The notes under the pieces: model-generated
The model's database searches: none
What the model was told of the DNA's origin: nothing
Seen by the model: the letters and a program-made list of their open reading frames with translations, nothing else
Shown here: positions 19,945 through 30,703 of the stretch, piece after piece
Position numbering within the stretch: the stretch's first letter is position 1
Layout of the letters: the number at the start of each line of letters is the position of its first letter
Made by a program: the position numbers and the translations under genes
Assembly: GCA_027475525.1 (NCBI GenBank)
Contig: JAMWFC010000059.1
Coordinates: 558,001 to 622,000, forward strand
Origin: Macrolepiota albuminosa
Taxonomy: Eukaryota; Basidiomycota; Agaricomycetes; Agaricales; Agaricaceae
Reading direction: 5' to 3'
DNA length: 64,000 nt

Positions 19945-20574
19945 TTTTTTTGAAAGAGTGCCAGAGATTTTCAGGAAAAGAGGACTTATGTGCTAGGACT
20001 ATAAGGAGGTTTTTTGCAGCCCTAGACAGCACCAAGAGTCCCAAGCATGGGGGAGCTCCCAACATGGTAGTGGAGTGCACGTTCAATTGTGCCGTCTTGG
20101 TCAAGAGAGCACAAGAGTTCGTTGAGGGAGAGAAGAAGAAGAAGGCTGCTGGCCATGCGGCAACAATCAGCAAGAGTTCCCTGGCGCTGCCGATGCATCA
20201 AGGAGATGAACATGCAACAGTCAGCACCCATGGCGCCGGTGAGCGCCAAGGGACTGCGGTCCCTTTGAAACAACAAGTCTCTTCACCTGCAAAGGGGAAG
20301 GGCAAGGCTAAGGGCACACAGGTAGAGTCTCCTCCCTCTACCCCCGAGGATGTGGAGATGGAGGACCTGGAAAAGGCACTTGCTGCCAGTCGCCTGCTGC
20401 CAAGGGATGAAGAAGCTGGGCCCAGCAAGCTGCTTTCCCCCATCCACCTGAGAGGGGCTTCTCTGCCACCTGCCAACAATGAGGACAACATGGCCATGAT
20501 GCCAAGGGAAGAGTCGCAGGAGAAGGTGGCACCAGTGGTAGTGGCAATGATGGAGGAAACAACTATATTTTTAT
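19878..20574 (+). CDS. Unrecognised + strand ORF, interrupted by Copia-2 LTR
   Basis: Open to 20699, but bases after 20574 belong to the Copia-2 LTR, so the native part is about 232 codons. Visible features: FFAALDSTKSPKHGGAPNM, VLVKRAQEFVEGEKKKKAAG (basic), AKGKGKAKGTQ (lysine/glycine linker), and an acidic, serine/proline-rich C-terminal half. No domain recognised. GC-rich and CpG-containing relative to neighbours. The first ~20 codons overlap the start of the minus-strand gene, so the true start may be further right. Confidence 0.3.
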
Positions 20575-20785
20575 TGTACCTAGTGAGATATGAACAACGA
20601 GAACTGTGTGATAAAGTTACAATAAGTATATCTGTTTGTCAGGAAGTGATTGCAGACTTACAGCCTCAGTGTTGTTCCAATGATGGAGGAAACAACTGAG
20701 GCTGCAAGGAAGCAAAGCACGGGCAATGTGGCAATTAGTCATATGAGAGATCAGATACGGAGACTAGATAGGAGATACTCCAACA
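20575..20785 (-). repeat. Copia-2 3' LTR
   Basis: On the minus strand it starts TGTTGGAGTATCTCC (at 20785) and ends ..TCACTAGGTACA. It is nearly identical to 25671-25889 except for an 8-bp gap near the 3' end and scattered transitions. The internal side is followed by CAACCCCATC as in Copia-1. Confidence 0.85.
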
Positions 20786-20833
20786 CAACCCCATCGCTGC
20801 AGGAGAAAGAAACATGAAAAAGTAAAGACCCGG

Positions 20834-23255
20834 TTAATGACAAACAATGCCAAGCCCAAGTACATGGGGTAGGGCCTTTGTGAGAATGCCTACAACCATT
20901 TCTGATGTCAAAACCCAGGTGGGTTCAAATGATCCAGAATGAAAATGCTCACGAATGAAATGGTAGCAAATATTGATATGTTTAGAGCGAGAGTTGGTAG
21001 AATCGGACTTGGCAATATCAATGGCGCTTTTATTGTTGCAGATAAGAGGAAAGGGTTGAGGAACTGGTAGAGACAGCGATGTTAGCAGCAAGCAAATCCA
21101 GATAGCTTCACACATGGCATGCGCCATCAACATATACTCTGCCTCGGTTGAGAAAAGAGCCACCATGTGTTGCCAAACAGAAGACCAAGACATCAGAGAG
21201 GAAAAAAGGAAGAATGTATAGCCTGATATGCTTTGTCGAGTTGATGAGTCCGATGCCCAATCTGCATCAACAAAACCACATCCACGGGGAAGTAAAAGAT
21301 GTATGGGAGGATGATCTTCAGGTTCCGTAAAATTGTAGAGGAGGGCAAAGTCTATGGTGCCTGATAAGTTCAGAACCCCTTTTGCAGCAAGAAAATGAGA
21401 GCATGTAGGACAAGAGTTGTATTGGCCCAAGCTCATTGCTGTAAAGGCCAAATCAGGCCATGTACACAAGCTGAGGTAGAGAATGGAACTGACTAAGCAT
21501 TGATAATGTAATTTCAAGTTATTGTCCAATATATCTGGAAGTGAGTTCGGAGGCAGATCAGGAAGGGAATGGAGAGGGTGATAGAGCAGGACTGCAGTGG
21601 ACTTGGCCTCAAGGAGGTTGTAGGTCAAGAGTAAGTCCATTACAAAGCCTTTTTGGAAGAGCCAGAGCTTGTGTTGAGAGCGGTCCCTGTCAACTCAAAT
21701 TCCCAGGTACAGTGTTGTAGGACCTGAGTCAATGACTTCAAACCTTTCATTCAGGTGCTTTATAAGCCAGTGGTATAATTGAGCAGAATTTGTTGTGTTC
21801 AATCCATCATCAACATGTACGCAAATGATGATCAAGAGCTTTGAGCCATCAGGAGGCATTGAAATCGAAGGATCTGGTAGTGCATTAAAGTAGCCAAGGA
21901 ATACCGCATGGTCAACTTTGCAACAAGTGAGATCCAGGTCCTCAAGGGCCTGACAAAGAATGCTATACCACTCATGAGAAGATTGTTTGAGGCCATATAA
22001 GGCCCGGAGGAGGTGGTAACATGAAGAAGGGTTGGCCTCAGGGAAACCAGGCACCTGTTTACAGTATACTTTGTGAGAGAGAGGAGCATTCAAGAAAGCT
22101 GTTTTGACATCGAATGTAAAAAGATGAAAATCATGTTTGGCTGCATAAGCAAGGGTGATCCTGATGCTTGTAAGTTTTGCAACCGGAGCATACGTGGTTC
22201 TATAATCTTCTGGGCACCGACTGAATCCTTGAGTGATGAGACAAGCCTTTTCCTTGCCATGAATAATCAATCCATCAGCATCAAACTTATAGGCAAAGAC
22301 CCAACAGACACCAATAGGTTTGCAACCATTTGGTAAGGGCACAATTTGAAAAATGCCTTGAGGCCAAAGACTATCCATTCATTGCATTGCGGCATGCCAT
22401 TTCATTGGGTACTGAATGTGGATGGGGTAATGAATGGTCATAATGCTGAACAGTAGATTCTAGCATAGAAGTTGGTTTAGATGTTGGCGTTGATATGCGC
22501 TGGACATGAGGACGTAAGTGACCTGGAACTGATTCATTGAATATAACATCCCTCAAGAAAAAATACTTTCCATGTAGGTCACATACCCTCCAACCTAATC
22601 TATCCTCATTATAACGCATGAAGATGGCTTCAAATTGTCTACCTGAGCCTTTGGCCCAAACCTCACTAGGATACAGAACAAAGCAACAACAACTCCACAC
22701 ACAAAGATGAGATAAGTCTGGTTTCTTGCCTTCCATGACTTTGTAAGGTGTAGTTAACGGAGGTAAGGTAGATGTAGGGAGACAATTTTGCAGATACTGA
22801 GCTGTGAGGATAGCGTCCCCAAGAAAGGACATCAGGAGACCTGACCACACCATCATAGCTTGAGCAGAGTCTTCTATTGTCCTAATGTAATGTTCAGCTT
22901 TGCCGTTTTGCTGATGTGCATACGGTGCTGTTGTTTGGTGTGTGATGCCTTGAGAAATCAAGTATTCATGCATTTTGCCAGAAACAAATTCCTTTGCATT
23001 ATCCAAATAAACTGCACATACACGGTTCCCAGATTTTAGTTCCCAGGAGGCTTCAACACATTTGAAATGTGGAACAGCCTGAGTGCATGATGATAATAAG
23101 GCGGTGCTGCCAAAATTTGAGCAGTCATCTAGAATGGAGTGGAAATGATTTGCATGACCATTGGAGAATGCAATAGAAAATGGGCCACATGAATCCATAT
23201 GAAGGAGATCACATCTGGCAGATGCATGACCAGATGGCCAAAACGAGCATGCCAA
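20834..23255 (-). pseudogene. Copia-2 pol: integrase, RT, RNase H
   Basis: Integrase 23255-22371: HMDSCGPFSIAFSNGHANHF, YLDNAKEFVSGKMHEYL, and PYAHQQNGKAEHYIRTIEDS with the catalytic D, D, E pattern visible. RT 22378-21695: VFAYKFDADG, APVAKLTSIRITLAYAAK, FTFDVKTAFLNAPLSHKVY, LYGLKQSSHEWY, IIICVHVDDGLNTTNS (the YVDD-type motif as HVDD). RT end/RNase H 21640-20834: LHYQCLVSSILYLSLCTWPD, CGFVDADWASDSSTRQSISG, FSTEAEYMLMAHAMCEAIW, HINICYHFIREHF. Only one frame change (about 21690) and few stops, so it is younger than Copia-1. It would supply all replication enzymes except protease. Confidence 0.9.
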
Positions 23256-23270
23256 AGTTCTGGCATGACA

Positions 23271-25552
23271 TCAAGACAAGGAAATGAATTCAAAACCAAG
23301 GCGAGAAAGGCAGTTGGTGAGCAAGTGGATTGATGCGTAGGAAGGACAATATAAAAATGAAAGGTGATTGTGAACAGATGCCTTGATAGAGTTACCTTGA
23401 AGCGAGGAGAATGAAGATGGAAAAAATATTGTGGTGGAGCCTTTCTCAAAGATCAGTTTCAAGTCATGCTCAACTATTGATCCTACAGAAAGAAGATTGA
23501 TCGGTACGTCCAGTGCATTGAGGCAGTCTTCTAAGGGTTCACAAGACACATAAGCAGACAAATCAATTTCATTGGCAGAGTCATCAGCAGTAGGAACATC
23601 TTGCTCATCAATCTCGTCGACAAAAGGTAATGGAGTAGGTATGGGTTGTGTGTCAGAGGTAGCTACATTAGCTCTAGGGGAAAAATGTGTGGGATCATGG
23701 CCATTCTCCATTCCACCACCCTTAGACCAACATGACTCAATCAAATGACCATGCATGTTACAGTTTGTACAGAGAATGTGAGGTCAAGGATTATTGAAAT
23801 GAGATGTTGTACCATTGTTATTTGAAGAATTTGCTGAAGGAGGATTTACTGTGGAAGACCCAGAAGATATTGTCATAGTCTGATTTGGACGTGGACAAAA
23901 AACCATTGCAAGTCATCAACGCTCAGCGTCCATGTTCATCACGCAAGTCACAAGTTGAGCAAAGTTGTACGTTCCATTAGAGCCAGTGTTCTCCCAAGAT
24001 AATCAAACTTCTTCCTTTAAAACAGACCATTGATCACCATTTGGTAAGCTGTCCACAAATTTCTGTATCTTCTGCCAGGGAGTAAAGTCCCAAGGTGTCC
24101 CATTTAACTGATGAATTGCCAAACACCATGCCTGTACATATGCAGAAACTGTGTTCAGAGAAGCTTGCAATGAAAAGACCTTTGATTTCATAAATTCTGC
24201 AATTCCACGACCAAAGCACTGCCTATCCCAAAATGTTTGCATAAAAAGGTCAAGAGATCATGAGCAGGACAAATAGGTAGGTTGTAGGGGCCACCTCGTT
24301 TAGGAGGAAGGGAGTCTTGTATTTCCTGAGATAACTTCCCAACAATAATGTGCTCAACAATATCATCTTTCTGCCAGAATACCCGATATGCATCTGTTTC
24401 CTCAGGCAAGGAATCAAAATTGTAGTGGGGAGGTAATGCCACAGGACTTGTTGGGTCTCAAAGATCTCCAACGTTAGAAATCCTACAAATGTGACCGCGT
24501 AAACTGATGCTAGTGATTATCCGAGTGACCGCCAATTCCCAAGAGACCCATTCTACCAAAGAGCAAAGAAGTGGAACTGAAGCTAGTGATGGCAGTTTGA
24601 CATCAGCAGAAGGGATATCAGCTGACCATGAAGCACATGATGGCATTTGTTGTGGAGGTGGAAAAAGGGGTGGTCAAGGAATAGAATTAGGTATAAGTGG
24701 TGGAAACAAGTGCGGAGGAGGATCACGATGAAAAGCAGGAGGTGGAATATGGTTCTGGTTGATGGTAGCATTATGAAAATTATGAAAAGGCTGAGCATTT
24801 GTATTCATATATTGTTGAAAGCAAGGAGGCAAGCAATTAAAGTTTGGAAGCGGAGGATGATTCTGCTGTTCAGAAACAGGTTGAGATGTAAAAGAGGATG
24901 AATTATCAGAAGAAGTGTCAGGAACAGCAGGAAAAGCATGAAACTGATCATGAACTGTAGTGTGAGGTTTGATATTGTCTTGGTGCAAGAAAAAAAAAAC
25001 CAAAGAAACAGAACATGATGGAGGAAGAGGAATATCAATAGGTTGAGTTGGAAAGTTACAAACAGTGGTTGAATGAAGATCTTTAGGACAAACAGAGTTT
25101 GCCCTAAAGGCATGGGTAGAAGGTGATCTAGCAGCAACCAGAGAAAGTGGAACTGAGCGAGGGCCAGAGGGTTGAGAATAAATAGAGTTTGGACGAGAAG
25201 CATGGTCAGATTCAGTATGAAAAGTATGGACAGAGGGTGGGGAAAAAGGAGGTCTATGGGGAGCAGGAGCATGAAAATTGACAGGTATATGTGGAGATGG
25301 AGAGGGTGGTACAACATTATTATTAGAAAGGGGAAAATTGTAAGTCCTATTATGCTGAAAAGTCGGTGGTGTGTCATAAGTGTGTAGGGTATGAAAAGAA
25401 GAATGTGGTTGTTGTGGGTTATATGCTCCCAGAATTGGCGGTTCATGTATGCGTGGAATATTTAAGGATCCCAGGTCAGGAAATGTTGTCGTGTCTTCAC
25501 CCTCCCGAGGATGTTGTGGAATTTCCCTCCCACTTGAAGTGTGGTTGGACAT
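23271..25552 (-). pseudogene. Copia-2 gag, knuckle and pre-integrase region
   Basis: The N-terminal part 25552-24674 is a long proline/histidine/asparagine-rich frame (MSNHTSSGREIPQHPREGED...). The UBN2-type gag core follows in pieces (24442-24003: YRVFWQKDDIVEHIIVGKLS; LFIASFSEHSFCICTG). A knuckle C.NCNMHGHLIESCW lies near 23775-23730, then an acidic linker and NLLSVGSIVEHDLKLIFEKG...TTIFFPSSFSSLQGNSIKAS (23500-23380), which belongs just after the protease. The D-S-G protease core is missing between CEPLEDC and LNALDVPINLLSV. Confidence 0.8.
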
Positions 25553-25658
25553 GATAAGCCAAGAATAAAAAGAATTGCCAGCACCACGTGGAGGCAGCCA
25601 CGGGCACCCAATATGAATATCTGGACAATGAGTTGTTCCAACAAGCTGAGTTTAGAAA

Positions 25659-25670
25659 GGGCCCATAACC
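25659..25670 (-). promoter_or_regulatory. Copia-2 primer-binding site (half initiator tRNA-Met)
   Basis: Immediately inside the 5' LTR the minus strand reads GGTTATGGGCCC. This is complementary to the anticodon arm (GGGCCCAUAACC, anticodon CAU) of fungal initiator tRNA-Met, the half-tRNA priming mode known from copia-type elements. It also fixes the LTR edge at 25671. Confidence 0.7.
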
Positions 25671-25889
25671 TGTAATCCCGGACCTAGTGAGGTACGAACA
25701 AAGAAAACTGTGTGATAAAGTTACAATAAGTATATCTGTTTGTCAGGAAGTGATTGCAGACTTACAGCCTTAGTGTCGTTCCAATGATGGAGGAAACAAC
25801 TGAGGCTGCAAGGAAGCAAAGCACAGGTGATGTGACAATTAGTCATGTGAGAGATCAGATGCAGAGACTAGATAGGAGATACTCCAACA
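25671..25889 (-). repeat. Copia-2 5' LTR
   Basis: On the minus strand TGTTGGAGTATCTCC ... CCGGGATTACA, ending directly at the primer-binding site. It pairs with 20575-20785. Confidence 0.85.
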
Positions 25890-25976
25890 ATATTGTCAGT
25901 ATATATTCTAATACACTTTGGATCTCCCTCTGCCAGCTGTGTGACTGAGCCACAGCCTCTAGAGGTTGCCCTTACA
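25890..25976 (-). repeat. LTR-Z 5' end fragment, copy 2
   Basis: Same segment as 343-439, ending CCCTTACA on the + strand. It sits exactly between the Copia-2 LTR and Gypsy-E RNase H. Confidence 0.5.
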
Positions 25977-27352
25977 CTGAGAGAAACTACAAAATACACA
26001 ATCAAGAATTATTAGCAATCATTAGGGCCTTAGATGAATGGAAACACTTAGTACAGGGTAGTAAACATAAACTAGAAATATAGACAGACCATAAAAACTT
26101 GGAATATTTCCTCATAGCAACAAAAATTAAACTGTTGACAAGCATGCTGGTCAGGGATATTAGCAGACTACAATTATGTGTTAAGACACAGCCAGAAAAA
26201 TCAATGTTAAAACTGGATGCACTATCTTGTAGGCCAGACCACAAAGAGGGAGTTCAGAAAGACAATACTGATATAGTCCTCATTACTCTGGAACATATCT
26301 CCAGCCTACACATTGGAAATGCAGTAACAATAGGCACCAAGGATGATTATATTGTACAAATATTGAGAGGTAGAAATCCTGTGCCAACAAACAAGAAAGA
26401 TAAAACAGCACAATAGAAGCAGAATAACGGACTTAATCTCAGAAACAGGTTAATAGTTATTGCTGATAAAGACATAAAAAGAAAGGTTATAAGCTTGTGC
26501 CATGACTCTTATATAGGAGGTCATCCAGAAAGATACAAAACAAGGGAACTCGAAGAAACTTTATAAATTACTAGGTATAACTCAAAATCTATCCACATCA
26601 CACCATCCCCAAACTGACAGGCAAACAAAATGTATTAATCAGGAAATATAACAATATCTTTGTCTATTTGTAAATTATCATATGGATGATTGGTCAGGGT
26701 GGCTGCCATTAGCTGAATTTTCCTACAACAACCGAGTTTCAAGCAGCACCAGAAAATCACCCTTCTTTGTAACAAAAGGTAGAGAAGTAAATACAGGGCT
26801 CAACCCTTCATCAAAACCAACCACACTGGAAACAGTGGAGAACTTTGCAACGAGAATGAGGGCAGTGAGAGAAGAAACACAAGCTGTATTATGAGGGGCA
26901 GCAGAAGACATGAAAAGATTTTACAATCAAAAATACAAGCCCAAGGTCTATGAAGAGGGGGATAAGATGTGGCTCAATGCCAAGCACATCATTACAGGAC
27001 AACCAAAGAAAAAACTTGATTGGAGATGCCTAGGACCCTTCAAAATTACAAAGAAATACTCTAACATTGCCTATCAACTCAGACTGCCCAAATCTTGGCA
27101 CATGCATCCAACTTTCCACATCTTGAAACTCTGCAGATTCAAAGAGGATGAATTCAATCGACCAAACCTCCATGTCACTCTTAATGTCAGAGGGGAAAAC
27201 TGGAAACTAGCCAAAATTCTTGATTTATGCTTACTCAATAACAAACTTGAATACCTCGTGAACTGGAAAGATTTAGCTGACTTGTACAACACTTGGGAAC
27301 AGGAAACTTGCATGCAGATTGAGGCCCCATGTATGGTAACTACCTTCCACTG
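25977..27352 (+). pseudogene. Gypsy-E RNase H, integrase C-terminus and chromodomain
   Basis: Begins in RNase H (TERNYKIHNQELLAIIRALD, EWKHLVQGSKHKLEI, TDHKNLEYF, then AGQ.ISR-like DISRLQL and KLDALSCRPDH). The integrase core is largely lost (RHQTDGQTE is only faintly visible at about 26600). From 26682: MDDWSGWLPLAEFSYNNRVSSSTRKSPFF, MKRFYNQKYKPKVYEEGDKMWL, PFKITKKYSNIAYQLRLPKSWHMHPTFHI, then a chromodomain 27190-27330 (ILDLCLLNNKLEYLVNWKDL..YNTWEQE). Frameshifts and stops throughout the first 700 bp. It ends at 27350-27352, followed by a 3' UTR and LTR. Confidence 0.85.
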
Positions 27353-27477
27353 AAACAACCCCACCACAGCATGCTGAATCTCATTCACAGAATACAAGTC
27401 CTTACCCATTTATTCCAATCATGGACAATATGCAACCTTAGGCTTGCTCAGAGCTCTTGCCTTAGAAAGGAGGGTAA

Positions 27478-27864
27478 TGTCATGAACCAAATGCCATGCA
27501 TAGCATTTGTCAGTCCTTAAAACATCACTCCATTGATTATCTCCATACACCTGACTTGTACCCCAGTTTCTCTTTACAAACCACAGACTGTCTTGCCAAT
27601 GTCTCCATCTTCACCCAATGCTATCTTAGGTGGTGACCATTTTATTTACCTATCAAATCTGTTCAGCTATCTTTGACTATCTCTACTTGTTCCTTGTGTC
27701 ACTTCTCTTTTGACACTCACCTCTTTTCTCAGTCATTTTGTCACAAACAACAAATACTCTCAATTATTGTTTTACTTAGGTACGTACATATGAGACCTTC
27801 CAATAGTATAAAATGTATTGTAGTCTACTCAAATATTCAGTTTGTGATTGTCAGTTTTCAATCA
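27478..27864 (+). repeat. Gypsy-E 3' LTR
   Basis: A purine-rich tract (AGAAAGGAGGGTAA, 27464-27477) directly precedes TGTCATGAACC, the usual polypurine-tract/LTR junction. A TATA-like AGTATAAAATG lies at about 27804. The right end is taken at TTTTCAATCA (27864), where LINE coding sequence begins. No second copy in the window. Confidence 0.6.
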
Positions 27865-28038
27865 TTTTAAGTGATCCCTGACATGTACAATGTGTGGCAA
27901 CATTACAGAAACAATGGAACATATTCTCACCAAGTGCTCTATGTTGGGGCAGAACACAGTCTGGAATGTAGTTAAACTCTTACATGAGAAGAGGAAAATA
28001 CCCTTCACTAAACCCCTAGGAGCCCTGCTCGGATGTGC
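27865..28038 (+). pseudogene. LINE zinc-finger region, first half
   Basis: Reads LTCTMCGNITETMEHILTKC (CX2C...HX4C finger found after RNase H in Tad-like mushroom LINEs), then GQNTVWNVVKLLHEKRKIPF and KPLGALLGC. Homology stops at 28038, where LTR-Y begins; it resumes at 29081. The frame seems to run on to 28120, but those codons lie inside the LTR. Confidence 0.75.
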
Positions 28039-29080
28039 TGATGATGCCAACTATGGTTGGATGCGCTGGACATATATGCAGTACAACGCCGTCTCCAGTG
28101 CCTGGCATGTAGGGTTGTGAGGAGTCCTGACAGGGTCCCGGTGTGCTCAAGCAGATGTGATAGAACAATGCACTAAATGATAGTGCCTTGGGTGCTACCT
28201 AGCAAATGGTAAGCACTGTAGTTTAAGCAAAGGTAAAGAGAAGAAGATGAATAGCACAGCATGATGTGCCCATAGGTGGCACTGTAAACAATGAAGACGA
28301 GATAGACAAAGCTAGTGCCTAACTTAGTAGCAAAGTCAGGCAGAGCTAGCACAATTTGAATGCTCAGTGTAACTGGGTGCTTAAGAGGTTACAATTTGTT
28401 GTTATGTACATGTGAAGTAGCTAGTTTTTATACTATGTGCTACTGTATTTCCAATAAGTCCATTTGCAATGCTACCAATTAGCATTTCTCCTTGTGATTG
28501 TAGCTAATGGCCACCTGACAACGGCAACCTGTAGCACATGAGTGACAGCGACTAACGGTGACTCTAAAACTACTTAGAAATTGTATGAGTCTGCTCACTT
28601 TTTGATGTAATTTAATTGGTCAGGCCATTCTAGGGTATGGTCAGAAAATCCTTGACAGACGCTGTGAGCGCTAATCCCGGCACTAAACATTGTACCATCT
28701 TTTGATAAATTTGAATGCTGGGTCTGTGTGTATCCTGTCTTGTCATCATTGATTCCTTTAGACTTCTGATTGAGGTGCCTTGGTGATTGACAGTGCCAAC
28801 TGTTAACCCCTTTTGGTATTGATCAGGGTTTGGTCAGAGTCAACTCCCTGCCATCATGCTAGCACTATAAGTTCTGAGCCTTCTTGATCCTTGAAGTAGA
28901 TGGATGGAGTGTGCTGAAGGACTGGTAACTGGTGATTTAGGATAAACAGATAAGTCCTGCAATAGAGCAAAAGAGCTAGGGATGCTCTGTACCCAAACTG
29001 GTCACTAGAGTCTCCAGTATGTCAAGTGTCGGTTGACAATAATGTCCCTTGATGTGCTCAGTCTGAGTCGAAGCCTATCA
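28039..29080 (+). repeat. LTR-Y copy 1 (solo, inside a LINE)
   Basis: About 1042 bp, TGATGATGCC ... GCCTATCA, parallel to 43513-44542 and to the inverted, truncated copy at 63453-64000. A TATA-like TTTTTATACTATG lies near 28420. Compared with copy 2, many CG sites are TG or CA here. It splits a LINE reading frame (GALLGC | NRCPGKRS); no clear target-site duplication (TGTGC left, GCACC right). Confidence 0.75.
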
Positions 29081-29411
29081 GCACCCTTGTAAACCGGTGC
29101 CCAGGGAAAAGAAGTGCTGGGGCAAAAAGGTTCTCTATCATAGTAGTATTGGAGGCAGTGAGGATAATCTGGAAAATTTGCTGTGAGTGGAGAATTACAA
29201 GGGAAGCAGATCCTGACAAGCTGCACACTGAAGGTAAGGTGAAGAACAAACTCAAGGCAGCTTTATCACACCAATTGAAGACCAACTGCCTGGCCATAAA
29301 CACACTCCACTTCAGAAAATGGGCTATGAATAGCAAGGTAGTCAGAAACACATGGAAGACTTTCCTTGAAGGAACACTAGACCCCCATGATTCTGAGTAC
29401 AAGACAGAATA
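29081..29411 (+). pseudogene. LINE C-terminus, second half
   Basis: Continues the LINE of 27865-28038 after LTR-Y: RCPGKRSAGAKRFSIIVVLE, IIWKICCEWRITREADPDKL, KTNCLAINTLHFRKWAMNSK, TWKTFLEGTLDP. The block IWK.RCEWRI..EADP matches IWKLRCKWRIQKEADP at 9.9 kb. Stop at 29409-29411. The poly-A tail is not evident. Confidence 0.75.
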
Positions 29412-29755
29412 GAAATTGCAGGTCTCCGTAAACTTCATGAGCTTCAGTGCGCAAACCTCATAACAATTTCAGCTTCAAGGATTGCCATTTGCGTCCGCAG
29501 TGACCCTTGCTTCGAACGGACAACTAGCCAGGGTCGGCAGCAGAATCCCCTGCATAACATTATTTGTTTATGGTACCTTGGACTTCTTCTGATCACTCGC
29601 ACTCATCACTCACAGCGACTCGGCACTATGGGCTGGTTTCTGACTAAGGATAACCATATTAAATATACAAATGCACAGCAAAACGACACGATAGATGCAG
29701 ATACAACACAAATATTGTTATAATGTCACTTGATGTGTATCCTCCTCGGGGTACA
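29412..29755. other. Spacer between LINE remnant and peroxiredoxin gene
   Basis: No coding frame recognised. It holds the 3' flank of the peroxiredoxin gene and probably the LINE 3' UTR. Confidence 0.4.
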
Positions 29756-30703
29756 TCAAACGTTATCGTCTGCGGTATTCTCGGGTTTTGTAGGCAGTAG
29801 ACTCTTGATAAACTCAAGAGTGAGCTTCGGACTGGAGAACAAAAGAACGTTAGCCTTTTTTAGTTAGGATCACTGCATATGGTACGGCTGACCTATCCAC
29901 GGGCTTAACGGGGATCTGCTTTTCCAGCAACTTTCCACCTTTTTCGAAGATGAAATGACTGCGCTTCGTCTTTCCGCCTTCACCAGCACCTAATGCACTG
30001 ATGAGAACGTGTTTGGGGTCGGAAATCAATGGGTAAGGAAGCTCTTTCTGGAGGAAAAATAACATTAGTAAGTAGCGGAAGATGTTTCAGACAAAGAAGT
30101 ACCTTCGTCTGCCACTTGCTCTGAGCAGCAGGCGAATCAGCACTCAAGCAATATACAGCATAGTCCAACGAGGTGAAGTCAGAATAAATATCACGGAAAC
30201 CACACGCCTGATTTGTGCAACCGGCTTGTAAAAGAAATGGTCAATGTTACGTTGAAAAAACTCAACACAGCCGCTTACGCGTATCGGCTTTTGGTACCAA
30301 AAAAAGGACTAACCTCTTTTCAACAGCCAGACTAGCAATATCCAATTCCTCTCCTTTCTCGTTCTTGAGCGTCACGCTCGGCAAATTGTCCGCAATATCG
30401 ATTGGAGCCAAGGTGATTGCTCCCTCTTCGTCTTCAAGAGCTTCTTCATCGCTATTTGTTTTTGCCTCCAGAGCCGTTAGCCCTAGATTGCCCTCGTTTA
30501 CATCATGTATAGACATATACATCACCTTTTTTTTTCGAGACTGACGAGCCATCTTCCGGACCAGCATCCTCAGTTTTTGCGGCCTTCGCAGACCGTTTCT
30601 TCGATGCAACTTTCGACTGCTCATCTTTTGGCTGTGTTACAATTCACGATGAACGTCGCGTAGGTTCTGTGTTCGTCGCTCCTGAGCTTTTACGAGAAGG
30701 CAT
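29756..30703 (-). pseudogene. PrxQ/BCP-type (Dot5-like) peroxiredoxin, five exons, nonsense codon 20
   Basis: Exons on the minus strand: 30703-30526, 30482-30279, 30224-30103, 30047-29893, 29831-29756; introns of 43, 54, 55 and 61 nt, all GT-AG, and phases agree, giving 245 codons including the stop. The lysine-rich N-terminus (QSKVASKKRSAKAA) fits a nuclear thiol peroxidase. Catalytic part: LVLFLVPKADTPGCTNQACG, with peroxidatic Cys in GCT and resolving Cys five residues on; then FRDIYSDF, CLSADSPAAQSKWQTK, LPYPLISDPKHVLI, RSHFIFEKGGKL and a C-terminal helix LTLEFIKSLLP. It would reduce peroxides with thioredoxin. Codon 20 (30646-30644) is TGA; CGA is the likely ancestor. No in-frame ATG occurs between it and the active site, so it is probably a pseudogene unless another start or exon is used. 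Confidence 0.8.

Larger units (their letters stand above)
20575..25889 (-). mobile_element. Copia-2, near-complete Ty1/Copia element
   Basis: 5.3 kb bounded by two LTRs of 211 and 219 bp with TG...CA ends, a primer-binding site next to the right-hand (5') LTR, and gag, integrase, RT and RNase H in order on the minus strand. No target-site duplication is evident (TTTAT left, ATATT right), and the flanks belong to different elements, so one side was probably rearranged. The protease active site is deleted and gag contains breaks, so it is not autonomous. Confidence 0.9.

Noticed and set aside
24647..24901. Plus-strand arginine/lysine-rich ORFs opposite 24674-25552.
   Set aside because: Complement of the proline/histidine-rich copia gag; no independent motif.
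28039..28120. Apparent coding end of the LINE (ADDANYGW..WTYMQYN).
   Set aside because: The same bases occur at 43513 in a non-coding context as the first bases of LTR-Y, so the open frame is read-through into an inserted LTR.
30215..30544. Plus-strand ORF of 109 codons.
   Set aside because: It is antisense to peroxiredoxin exons and introns and has no motif.
30215..30703. A tiny intron removing the TGA at codon 20 of the peroxiredoxin.
   Set aside because: Candidate GT-AG pairs around 30620-30660 give introns of 23-30 nt or the wrong phase and create other stops.
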